DNA of 64,000 nucleotides, taken from Amia ocellicauda (lineage: Eukaryota > Chordata > Actinopteri > Amiiformes > Amiidae). The stretch's first letter is position 1; each line of letters starts with the position of its first letter. The notes beneath the pieces were generated by a model. It made no database searches. It was not told the origin of the DNA and was given only the letters and a program-made list of their open reading frames with translations. Below, one piece after another: positions 1-10,900 of the stretch. Where the stretch lies: the NCBI RefSeq assembly GCF_036373705.1, contig NC_089860.1, forward strand, positions 36,734,921 through 36,798,920, in the 5' to 3' direction. The translations under genes and the position numbers were made by a program.

Positions 1-161
1 ATTTATTTTGCAAACTGCGCATTTATCATTTAGATTTAACATTTATATTAATATTTAACATTTAGATTTATATACGGTTTAATTATTTACTAAATGTGGA
101 AAAAAAACACCAGGTTTAACTTAAATGTGTGAAAAAAGTGCACTGTTTTACATTTGGCGCC
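1..161 (+). repeat. Right arm of inverted repeat, partial at window start
   Basis: Same sequence as 26607-26767. Its left partner would lie before the window. Confidence 0.75.
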
Positions 162-1080
162 GACAGATTGAACTAATATTTCCCAAAGGAGAATTGCTGG
201 CAAAAAAGGTCCATGTGAGGTAAGTCTTTTCCAGAGGTTAGTGTCAATTGCTGGTTTGTTGGTCAAGCCCTGCCTTTGCCAAATGTTCAACACATGTACA
301 TATTTGTCTGTTTAAGAAAAAAGGGCCAATCATGTGTAAGAATAGAGCAGACACTAATTCAATCATATATCAATTAACTAATTCAACAACTTCACAAATG
401 GCATTTTCTGCACAAGAGAACGATCTGCCCGCTGAAATCTGAAATTGGGGTTTTCTTAACATTTTGAGCCACACTGACGCCTGGAGGCTGCAATACAGGT
501 GAACATTTGAATTATTGGACACGTGTATACAACAGGGTTAAATGCTACTACCGATCAAAACCAGCGACCACTGTAGAGCCAATTATGCATTTTATAAAAA
601 ATTGAGCTTCAGAGTGTTTTGCATTATATTTCTGGTAATTTCACGACCCTTTAGTGTCACTTCTCTTTCGTAGAAAAGGAGTTTGCCACTATAAGGGTGG
701 GTTACATGTATAGGTTAGCCTATGTTCTTGTGTTGATCTGATCACATTTCAGCATTTTAAATACATAAAGGTGTGATTGGGATTAGTATGAAATGTAGAA
801 AAACAACAGACTCGTTATATTGCATGTGTGTTCCTTAATTATAATGAATGCTAGGCAACATCTGATAATAATATTAATACATTATACACAAATCAGCGAA
901 GTGAATTAAACCATTAGATTTCATCCATCATTGCGTGTTTTCGAATGATTTCTATACTGGTGTCATTGTATAATTTGCTAACAATAACAACTAGACGTCT
1001 CTCGAAGATCACAATAGTCTTTTTTGTTTTGTGTTATCTGCGCAGAATATACACAGTTATATATTTTAAGTTTAATATAA
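162..1080. other. AT-rich upstream DNA, no gene seen
   Basis: No coding signal, RNA gene or recognisable element seen. A strong splice-donor-like GTAAGT lies at about 217-222, in line with the unit-end promoter-like region and a possible non-coding 5' exon. The same stretch recurs at 26768-27680 and 58025-58940. Confidence 0.5.
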
Positions 1081-1121
1081 CATTATATATATTATTATAT
1101 ATTATTATTATTATTATTATT

Positions 1122-1167
<46 letters not shown>

Positions 1168-1168
1168 T
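1081..1168. repeat. (ATT)n/(AAT)n microsatellite, unit 1
   Basis: A run of ATT units switches to AAT units, giving a self-complementary microsatellite. Its length differs among units and causes a 9-base offset change between units 1 and 2. It produces an artefactual poly-Ile/Asn open frame. Confidence 0.9.
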
Positions 1169-1475
1169 TTCTTGGCAGACGCCCTTATCCAGGGCGACTT
1201 AAACATAAGTGCAAAACAAAGTACAAAAATACAGTTCAATAAAGGCATCAATCATTACAAATTCAATTTAACTAAAACACAGCATTTTACAACTTCCAAT
1301 TTACACAGGTAAGTACAGTAAGTGAGGTCCTACATCCTGGACGGTAAAGCTAAGTCCTGTCAAGATGTAGAGTCACAGTCAAGGGCTACGGGAAAGGGAG
1401 CAAGGAGGAAAACAAATCGAAAACAAGAAGCATAATAAAGTAGTAGTAGACCTAGTAGTAGTAGTAGTAGTAGTA
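1169..1475. repeat. Interspersed repeat with TTCTTGGCAGACGCCC start, plus (GTA)n, unit 1
   Basis: The stretch begins TTCTTGGCAGACGCCC right after the AAT run, a start I associate from memory with a repeat common in ray-finned fish genomes. It ends at a GTA/AGT trinucleotide run at 1441-1475. No coding capacity. The class is not assigned. Confidence 0.45.
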
Positions 1476-1783
1476 TAAAAACGTTGTTAAAATGACCCAT
1501 GTTCTAACTTTAACATTCAACTTTGACATTTAGTGCATTCACGCACAAGGCTATTCAGCATGTCTTATAGAAAGGCGTCCAATGACGCTGTACAGTATAT
1601 AAACATAGAAGCAAACGGATATTTTTATTTTATGATGGCCGTGCTCTTTATGATTCGTAATAGATGTAAATTACGACCTTTGAGTGATACATAATTTCCG
1701 TGTGGGTTTAAATTGTAATTTATTCTATTATATGTTTAAAACGCTATTATCAGTGTGCTGTAAGGCATCGAGGTCTTTGTTAC

Positions 1784-1832
1784 GTCATGTATTCGAAACA
1801 GGGCATTGCGTCTTTTCGCCATTATGACGTCA
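1784..1832 (+). promoter_or_regulatory. Two CRE-like sites upstream of gene 1, unit 1
   Basis: A perfect cAMP-response element TGACGTCA lies at 1825-1832, and a half-type TTACGTCA lies about 40 bases upstream. Both are within 130 bases of the gene 1 start codon at 1913, so they are well placed for a proximal promoter. No clear TATA box is seen between them and the ATG. CREB/CREM/ATF binding is the known meaning of this motif. Use here is inferred. Confidence 0.5.
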
Positions 1833-1912
1833 TGGTGGTTCTCGAACACCTTAGACTATAAGTTTGTGAGCACAGCTAATACTCATACTAAATGTGCTAC
1901 TGTCCAGTGAAG

Positions 1913-4900
1913 ATGGATTTGAAGTCGATGTTGCCATACACTGTCCCTGGAGCTGTGCTGGCGGCTGTCGCGTGGCAGTGCTACAAGACACCCCAAAACA
2001 AAAACAAAGTGGAAGATTCTGCAGGTGGGTCATAAACCTTAGAATTGTTTCATCATCTCTTTGTCTAATGCTATTGCTTGTGTTGTAAAGAAGACTCTGA
2101 ACCTTCCTGTACCATTGCCAACAAGTCTAGCTAATTACACCTTGCAAAACAAAATTAAACATACAAAGGTCCATTACTTGTCCACCATCTTTAGTCTCCA
2201 CCTTACAAGAGTTTCCTGTCAATTGCTCTTGCTCCTCCAAGTCTTAAAATTTGAAACATCCTTCTGCAGCACCTTGCACACAATCAGTGAACAGTCTTCA
2301 TGTGTAACTGCAAATTAGTGCTGTCAAAAAGCTTTTGTTTTTAAGATGAAAACAGGGTTTTTACTTTTGTACAACCCAAATGTTAGCACAATGCATATCA
2401 AATGTTCAACAGTCTCATTATGGTGTCTTGGTGGTGTGTGTGTAGAATTTATTAATCTGAACTCTCCAGCACAGGTGGCAGAGGGGACCACGGAGGTCTG
2501 ATGCCAGAGCTCAGCAGCTCAGTAAGGGCCAGGTCAGCTCAGGCTGCATGTGGTGAATGTAGCTGGGACAGTGCACACTCCCCTGCTTCACTAGCCTATG
2601 TGGAAATGTGCCCCCCCCACGCCTGTGTCATGCTTCAGGGCAGAGCGGGGCCCTGAAGCTTTGTGTTGACTGTACACTGTGTTGTTTGCAGGCTCCGATG
2701 TGCAGACCATGCCAGCAGAGGAGATCGCCGGCTGCGCCAGCCAAGCCACACGGGCGCAGACACCAGATCCCAACATCCAGGAGGCCATGGTTCCCAAGGT
2801 GAGAACGTCTGAAGGGAGGCCAGAGAATCTGTGGACGGCTAGAAGGGAAACTGACGCTTAGGAGATTGAGGGGGAATCAGGCTGCTTCACTGGGGAGCTC
2901 ACTGCCTAACCTTCCCATGTTGAAACCCAGGCTATTGTCAGTACCCCAGGCTACTAGAGGCTGGTGAAGAGGTAGTGGTGCCACCTGATCCACAGGCTGG
3001 GGATGAGGTGTGTAGCCAAGATACACAATAATAGCTTGACTGGAGAGAGAAGCAGAAGACTCAGTGCATTCAGGACTGTGACACCCTTTTGTGTGCGTCT
3101 GTCTGGTGTATGTCAGCTGTAATTGTGTGTCTCCGTGTGTGTCTGTCCATCCACAGGAGGAGCTCTGCACACTGCAAAAGAGCCATGATGAAGCCCTGGA
3201 GACAGTGCGCGCCATGGAGGGCCAGCTGGAGACCCTCCAACGTGACATGAATGAATTGCGGCTCACCCTACAAAACGCAGAAGAGAACAGGAGCATGGTA
3301 AGGAGGGCAGGGCTGTATCCTTGCAATCATCATTTCACTGTATTTTAGGCCGTACAGAAGATGTTGGTATATGCCACAATGTGTTTGAAGACTAGTATAG
3401 TCCTATACTATAGTTTTATGGATATTGTCCAACCCTAATGGTGAGAGAATCTCTCCTCACAGGCCCTCACACTCTCTATCTAACTCTGATTAAGCTCTTC
3501 TCGGTTGGAGCAAAAATCAAGTTGAGAGTTTTATCCCTGATATGTAATATAAAGGTCAAATCAGCTGTTTTGGAATCCAGCAGTGTGTGGAACGGGTCTG
3601 TTCCCTTGTGTTGCAGGAGCTGCAGAGACACAGGCAGGAGAAGATGGAGCTGGAGGCTCAAGTCTGCGCTCATCAGGACAAAGAGACGCTCAGGAGGGTG
3701 AGTACCGAAGGTTTCTGGTGATTTTGGTGTGTCCAGCGCAGCCCCGGATTCCCACAGTTAAAGTTATCGTTTAAGAAAACAAACCAGGAAAAACATCACA
3801 AATGTTACAAGTTACCTCAAGGGCCTGGATGATTCTCAGTATAAATATAATAGTGTGACGGGGTGGGGTTGGGCAGAGGTCCCCGGCAGACAAGCGGGAC
3901 CCCCCGTTTCATCCCACACAAAGCAACCTTCCATATAACTCCTGGGACTACGCCACCTTTAGGTTTATTATGGTGAGGGGAAACCCCTTACTATCCCACG
4001 TAACATGCAGTCGCCCACAGAGCCACCATGGACAGAATCAAATACACAATGTTTATTCATGATACACATTGAGACCAGATCCACATTTGCCTCATTCAAA
4101 AGGGAAAACAAATACTTGATACTCAACGAAAACACACAAACAATACAATCATACATCCATCTTCATAACCACTTATCCATGTGGGTCGAGGGGGACGCCA
4201 GAGCTGAACCCAGCAAACATAGTTCGCAAGGTGGGAATACACCCAGGATGGGACACCAGTCCATTGCTGGGCACACACACACACAGGACAAATTAGTGTG
4301 GCCAATCAACCTAACCAGCACATCTTTGGATGGGGGGAGAACATACAAACTCCACACAGACAGACACCCTGAGCCGATACTCGAACCCAGGACCCCTGGA
4401 GCTGTGAGGCAGGAGCACTAACCACCACACCACCATGCCACCCTACAACCATACATAGAAAACGAAATCCTTAGATTATTAAAAACACTCCTTCCCTTTC
4501 TTACGATAATGAGACTCAAGACAGACATACAAACTAAAGAGATCCCGTTTCCCTTCAGCTCCCTCCCTTTTCTCTTCATTCAGAGACCTTTAAGCCGTCC
4601 TTCCTTCGCCCCCTCCATGGCTTCCTTTAGAATCCAGTGTCCACATAATAAGCAGTCCGTCTCATTCCGCCAGTGCAGCAAAGTCCAGGCACGGCACCCA
4701 CAGAGCCACCAGTAAATACAGCGCTTATTTCCCACCCGCATCTTCTAACAGCCCGATAACTACGACATGCTCCAATACAACTCTCCACATTGCCAAGGCC
4801 GCGCCATTTGACTACAGCACGCAGGGGAGGCCCGAGCTGTACCATGGCACTGTACTCTGCTTCCAGTCGCTCTCCTCGGAGCCCCCCGCCGACTATCCTG

Positions 4901-7900
4901 AATACATATAGCAATGTCCACTCAACTCTGGACAGTGCATCAAACTCCGTCTCGGGTCTCGGTTCTCGGGTCCCCATGATACACGGAAGGGGGGCGGCAA
5001 CCACCGATTTCAACCTTTCCATACGGCAGGCTGCCGCACACACCTGTCACTTCCACATCTCCCGATCTCTGAACTCTCTCTCAGCCCCTGCTTTTGAATC
5101 CGGGTCTCTCACGCAGAGGGGACGCCTCCCAATTCAAAATCCAGTGTGTGTGCAGTTAGATGATTTCTTTAAATCAATAATTAGTTAAATACACACGTGT
5201 TAACGCAATCATGGAGGAAAACAATAAAATAACTAAGGCACTTTTGCGCAATCAAAATAATCAACACAACAACCAAAAAAAACAAAGCCCTTTTACCTCC
5301 TGTGACACTAGCTTGGCTGGAGAGGAAAGCAGAAGACTCAGTGCGTTCAGGACTGTGACACCCTTTTGTGTGCGTCTGTCTGGTGTATGTCAGCTGTAAT
5401 TGTGTGTCTCTGTGTGTGTCTGTCCATCCACAGGAGGAGCTCTGCACACTGCATGAGAGACTTAGTGAAGCCCTGGCGAAAGCGTATGTCATGGAGAGTC
5501 GGTGGGAAACCCTTCAATTTGACATGACTGAATTGCGGCTCACCCTGGAGAACGCAGAAGAGGACAGGAGCATAGTAAGGAGGGCAGGGCTGTATCCTTG
5601 CCATCATCATTTCACTGTATTTTAGGCCGTACAGAAGATGTTGGTATATGCCACAATGTGTTTGAAGACTAGTATAGTCCTATACTACAGTTTTATGGAC
5701 ATTGTCCAACCCTAATGGTGAGAGAATCTCTCCTCACAGGCCCTCACACTCTCTATCTAACTCTGATTAAGCTCTTCTCGGTTGGAGCAAAAATCAAGTT
5801 GAGAGTTTTAACCCTGATATGTAATATAAAGGTCAAATCAGCTGTTTTGGAATCCAGCAGTGTGTGGAACGGGCCTGTTCCCTTGTGTTGCAGGAGCAGC
5901 AGAGACACAGGCAGGAGAAGATGGAGCTGGAGACTCGAGTCTGCGCTCTTCAGGACAAAGAGACGCTCAGGAAGGTGAGTATCGAAGGTGTCTGATGATT
6001 TTGGTGACACTGGACGGCCTGCCCGTCACTGACATCCCTTCTGTGTTCATAACTGGAGGGAGGTCTGTGTGTAATCCACACAGCCACCCATGTGTCCAGC
6101 GCAGCCCCGGGTTCCCACAGTTAAAGTTATTGTGTAAGAAAATAATAAACCAGGAAAAACATCACAAATGTTACAAGTTACCCCAAGGGCCTGGATCATT
6201 CTCAGTATAAATATAATAGCTTGGCTGCAGAGGAAAGCAGAAGACTCAGTGCATTCAGGACTGTGACACCCTTTTGTGTGCGTCTGTCTGGTGTATGTCA
6301 GCTGTAATTGTGTGTCTCCGTGTGTGTCTGTCCATCCACAGGAGGAGCTCTGCACACTGCAAAAGAGCTGTGATGAAGCCCTGGAGACAGTGCGCGCCAT
6401 GGAGGGTCAGCGGGAGACCCTGCTACGTCACATGGACGAATTGCGGCTCACCCTGCAAAACGCAGAAGAGGACAGGAGCATAGTAAGGAGGGCAGGGCTG
6501 TATCCTTGCCATCATCATTTCACTGTGTTTTATGCCGTACAGAAGATGTTGGTATATGCCACAATGTGTTTGAAGACTAGTATAGTCCTATACTATAGTT
6601 TTATGGACATTGTCCAACCCTAATGGCGAGAGAATCTCTCCTCACAGGCCCTCACACTCTCTATCTAACTCTGATTAAGCTCTTCTCGGTTGGAGCAAAA
6701 ATCAAGTTGAGAGTTTTAACCCTGATATGTAATATAAAGGTCAAATCAGCTGTTTTGGAATCCAGCAGTGTGTGGAACAGGCCTGTTCTCTTGTGTTGCA
6801 GGAGCTGCAGAGACACAGGCAGGAGAAGATGGAGCTGGAGGCTCAAGTCTGCGGTCTTCAGGACAAAGAGACGCTCAGGAAGGTGAGTATCGAAGGTTTC
6901 TGGTGATTTTGGTGTGTCCAGCGCAGCCCCGTATTCCCACAGTTAAAGTTATCGTGTAAGAAAACAAACCAGGAAAAACATCACAAATGTTACAAGTTAC
7001 CTCAAGGGCCTGGATGATTCTCAATATAAATATAATAGTGTGACGGGGTGGGGTTGGGCAGATGTCCCCGGCAGACAAGCGGGACCCTCCGTTTAATCCC
7101 ACACGAAGCAACCTTCCATATAACTCCTGGGACTACGCCACCTTAAGGTATATTATGTTGAGGGGAAACCCCTTACTATCCCAAGTAACATGCAGTTGCC
7201 CACAGAGCCACCATGGACATAATCAAATACACAATGTTTATTCATGATACACATTGAGACCAGATCCACATTTGCCTCATTCAAAAGGGAAAACAAATAC
7301 TTGATACTCAACGAAAACACACAAACAATACAACCACTTATCCATGTGGGTCGAGGGGGACGCCAGAGCTGATCCCAGCAAACATAGTGCACAAGGTGGG
7401 AATACACCCAGGATGGGACACCAGTCCATCACTGGGCACACACACTCACAGGACAAATTAGTGTGGCCAATCAACCTAACCAGCACATCTTTGGATGGGG
7501 GGAGGAAACCCACACGGGCACGGGGAGAACATACAAACTCCACACAGACAGACACCCTGAGCCGATACTTGAACCCAGGAACCTTGGAGCTATGAGGCAG
7601 GAGAACTAACCACCGCACCACCATGCCACCCTACAACCATACATAGAAAACGAAATCCTTAGATTATTAAAAACACTCCTTCCCTTTCTTACGATAATGA
7701 GACTCAAGACAGACATACAAACTAAATAGATCCCGTTTCCCTTCAGCTCCCTCCCTTTTCTCTTCATTCAGAGTCCTTTAAGCCGTCCTTCCTTCGCCCC
7801 CTCCATGGCTTCCTTTAGAATCCAGTGTCCACATAATAAGCAGTCCGTCTCATTCCGCCAGTGCAGCAAAGTCCAGGCACGGCACCCACAGAGCCACCAG

Positions 7901-10900
7901 TAAATACAGCGCTTATTTCCCACCCGCATCTTCTAACAGCCCGATAACTACGACATGCTCCAATACAACTCTCCACATTGCCAAGGCCGCGCCATTCGAC
8001 TACAGCACGAAGGGGAGGCCCGAGCTGTACCATGGCACTGTACTCTGCTTCCAGTCGCTCTCCTCGGAGCCCCCCGCCGACTGTCCTGAATACATATAGC
8101 AATGTCCACTCAACTCTGGACAGTGCATCAAACTCCGTCTCAGGTCTCGGGTCCCCATGATACACGGAAGGGGGGCGGCAACCACCGATTTCAACCTTTC
8201 CATACGGCAGGCTGCCGCACACACCTGTCACTTCCACATCTCCCGATCTCTGAACTCTCTCTCAGCCCCTCCTTTTGAATCCGGGGCTCTCACGCAGAGG
8301 GGACGCCTCCCAATTCAAAAACCAGTGTGTGTGCAGTTAGATGATTTCTTTAAATCAATAATTAGTTAAATACACACGTGTTAACGCAATCATGGAGGAA
8401 AACAACAAAATAACTAAGGCACTTTTGCGCAATCAAAATAATCAACACAACAACCAAAAAAAACAAAGCCCTGTTACCTCCTGTGACATTAGCTTGGCTG
8501 GAGAGGAAAGCAGAAGACTCAGTGCGTTCAGGACTGTGACACCCTTTTGTGTGCGTCTGTCTGGTGTATGTCAGCTGTAATTGTGTGTCTCTGTGTGTGT
8601 CTGTCCATCCACAGGAGGAGCTCTGCACACTGCATGAGAGCCTTAGTGAAGCCCAGGCGAAAGCGTATGTCATGGAGAGTCGGTGGGAAACCCTGCAATT
8701 TGACATGACTGAATTGCGGCTCACCCTGGAAAACTCAGAAGAGGACAGGAGCATAGTAAGGAGGGCAGGGCTGTATCCTTGCCATCATCATTTCACTGTA
8801 TTTTAGGCCGTACAGAAGATGTTGGTATATGCCACAATGTGTTTGAAGACTAGTATAGTCCTATACTACAGTTTTATGGACATTGTCCAACCCTAATGGT
8901 GAGAGAATCTCTCCTCACAGGCCCTCACACTCTCTATCTAACTCTGATTAAGCTCTTCTCGGTTGGAGCAAAAATCAAGTTGAGAGTTTTAACCCTGATA
9001 TGTAATATAAAGGTCAAATCAGCTGTTTTGGAATCCAGCAGTGTGTGGAACGGGCCTGTTCCCTTGTGTTGCAGGAGCAGCAGAGACACAGGCAGGAGAA
9101 GATGGAGCTGGAGGCTCGAGTCTGCGCTCTTCAGGACAAAGAGACGCTCAGGAAGGTGAGTATCGAAGGTGTCTGATGATTTTGGTGACACTGGACGGCC
9201 TGCCCGTCACTGACATCCCTTCTGTGTTCATAACTGGAGGGAGGTCTGTGTGTAATCCACACAGCCACCCATGTGTCCAGCGCAGCCCCGGATTCCCACA
9301 GTTTAAGTTATTGTGTAAGAAAATACTAAACCAGGAAAAACATCACAAATGTTACAAGTTACCCCAAGGGCCTGGATGATTCTCCGTATAAATATAATAG
9401 CTTGGCTGGAGAGGAAAGCAGAAGACTCAGTGCATTCAGGACTGTGACACCCTTTTGTGTGCGTCTGTCTGGTGTATGTCAGCTGTAATTGTGTGTCTCC
9501 GTGTGTGTCTGTCCATCCACAGGAGGAGCTCTGCACACTGCAAAAGAGCTGTGATGAAGCCCTGGAGACAGTGCGCGCCATGGAGGGTCAGCGGGAGACC
9601 CTGCTACGTGAAATGGACGAATTGCGGCTCACCCTACAAAACGCAGAAGAGGACAGGAGCATAGTAAGGAGGGCAGGGCTGTATCCTTGCCATCATCATT
9701 TCACTGTATTTTAGGCCGTACAGAAGATGTTGGTATATGCCACAATGTGTTTGAAGACTAGTATAGTCCTATACTATAGTTTTATGGACATTGTCCAACC
9801 CTAATGGTGAGAGAATCTCTCCTCACAGGCCCTCACACTCTCTATCTAACTCTGATTAAGCTCTTCTCGGTTGTAGCAAAAATCAAATTGATAGTTTTAA
9901 CCCTGATATGTAATATAAAGGTCAAATCAGCCGTTTTGGAATCCAGCAGTGTGTGGAACGGGCCTGTTCTCTTGTGTTGCAGGATCTGCAGAGACACAGG
10001 CAGGAGAAGATGGAGCTGGAGGCTCAAGTCTGCGCTCATCAGGACAAAGAGACGCTCAGGAGGGTGAGTACCGAAGGTTTCTGGTGATTTTGGTGTGTCC
10101 AGCGCAGCCCCGGATTCCCACAGTTAAAGTTATCGTGTAAGAAAACAAACTAGGAAAAACATCACAAATGTTACAAGTTACCTCAAGGGCCTGGATGATT
10201 CTCAGTATAAATATAATAGTGTGACGGGGTGGGGTTGGGCAGAGGTCCCCGGCAGACAAGCGGGACCCCCCGTTTAATCCCACACGAAGCAACCTTCCAT
10301 ATAACTCCTGGGACTACGCCACCTTTAGGTATATTATGTTGAGGGGAAACCCCTTACTATCCCAAGTAACATGCAGTTGCCCACAGAGCCACCATGGACA
10401 GAATCACATACACAATGTTTATTCATGATACACATTGAGACCAGATCCACATTTGCCTCATTCAAAAGGGAAAACAAATACTTGATACTCAACGAAAACA
10501 CACAAACAATACAACCACTTATCCATGTGGGTCGAGGGGGACACCAGAGCTGATCCCAGCAAACATAGTGCACAAGGTGGGAATACACCCAGGATGGGAC
10601 ACCAGTCCATCACTGGGCACACACACTCACAGGACAAATTAGTGTGGCCAATCAACCTAACCAGCACATCTTTGGATGGGGGGAGGAAACCCACACGGGT
10701 ACGGGGAGAACATACAAACTCCACACAGACAGACACCCTGAGCCGATACTTGAACCCAGGAACCTTGGAGCTATGAGGCAGGAGCACTAACCACCGCACC
10801 ACCATGCCACCCTACAGCCATACATAGAAAACGAAATCCTTAGATTATTAAAAACACTCCTTCCCTTTCTTACGATAATGAGACTCAAGACAGACATACA

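Larger units (their letters stand above)
3157..5974 (+). repeat. Gene 1 higher-order exon repeat 1, unit 1 (A1-B1-LTR-A2-B2)
   Basis: Two exon pairs about 2.27 kb apart, separated by an intron that carries a solo LTR with a nested SINE. A1 has the LQK-type head (LQKSHDEALETVRAMEGQLE). A2 has the LHE-type head (LHERLSEALAKAYVMESRWE). The repeat recurs with a period of 3181-3187 bases. Confidence 0.9.
6342..9155 (+). repeat. Gene 1 higher-order exon repeat 2, unit 1
   Basis: A3 (LQKSCDEALE head), B3, solo LTR, A4 (LHESLSEAQAK head) and B4. Starts 3185 bases after repeat 1. Confidence 0.9.

Noticed and set aside
945..1202. 85-codon frame with poly-Ile/Asn
   Set aside because: Produced by the ATT/AAT microsatellite, and its length varies among units.
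2877..3326. Minus-strand frames overlapping the A exons
   Set aside because: Antisense shadows of exon A and its TG-rich intron.
3438..3701. 87-codon frames beginning MVRESLLTGPHTLYLTL before each B exon
   Set aside because: They cover intron sequence and read the B exon in the wrong frame. The B exon has clean splice sites and a coiled-coil frame in phase with exon A.
7815..8237. Minus-strand frame of about 140 codons repeated in every LTR copy
   Set aside because: It lies inside the solo LTR, has no recognisable domain, and is broken or altered in some copies by the 7-base repeat. Its persistence follows from recent duplication.
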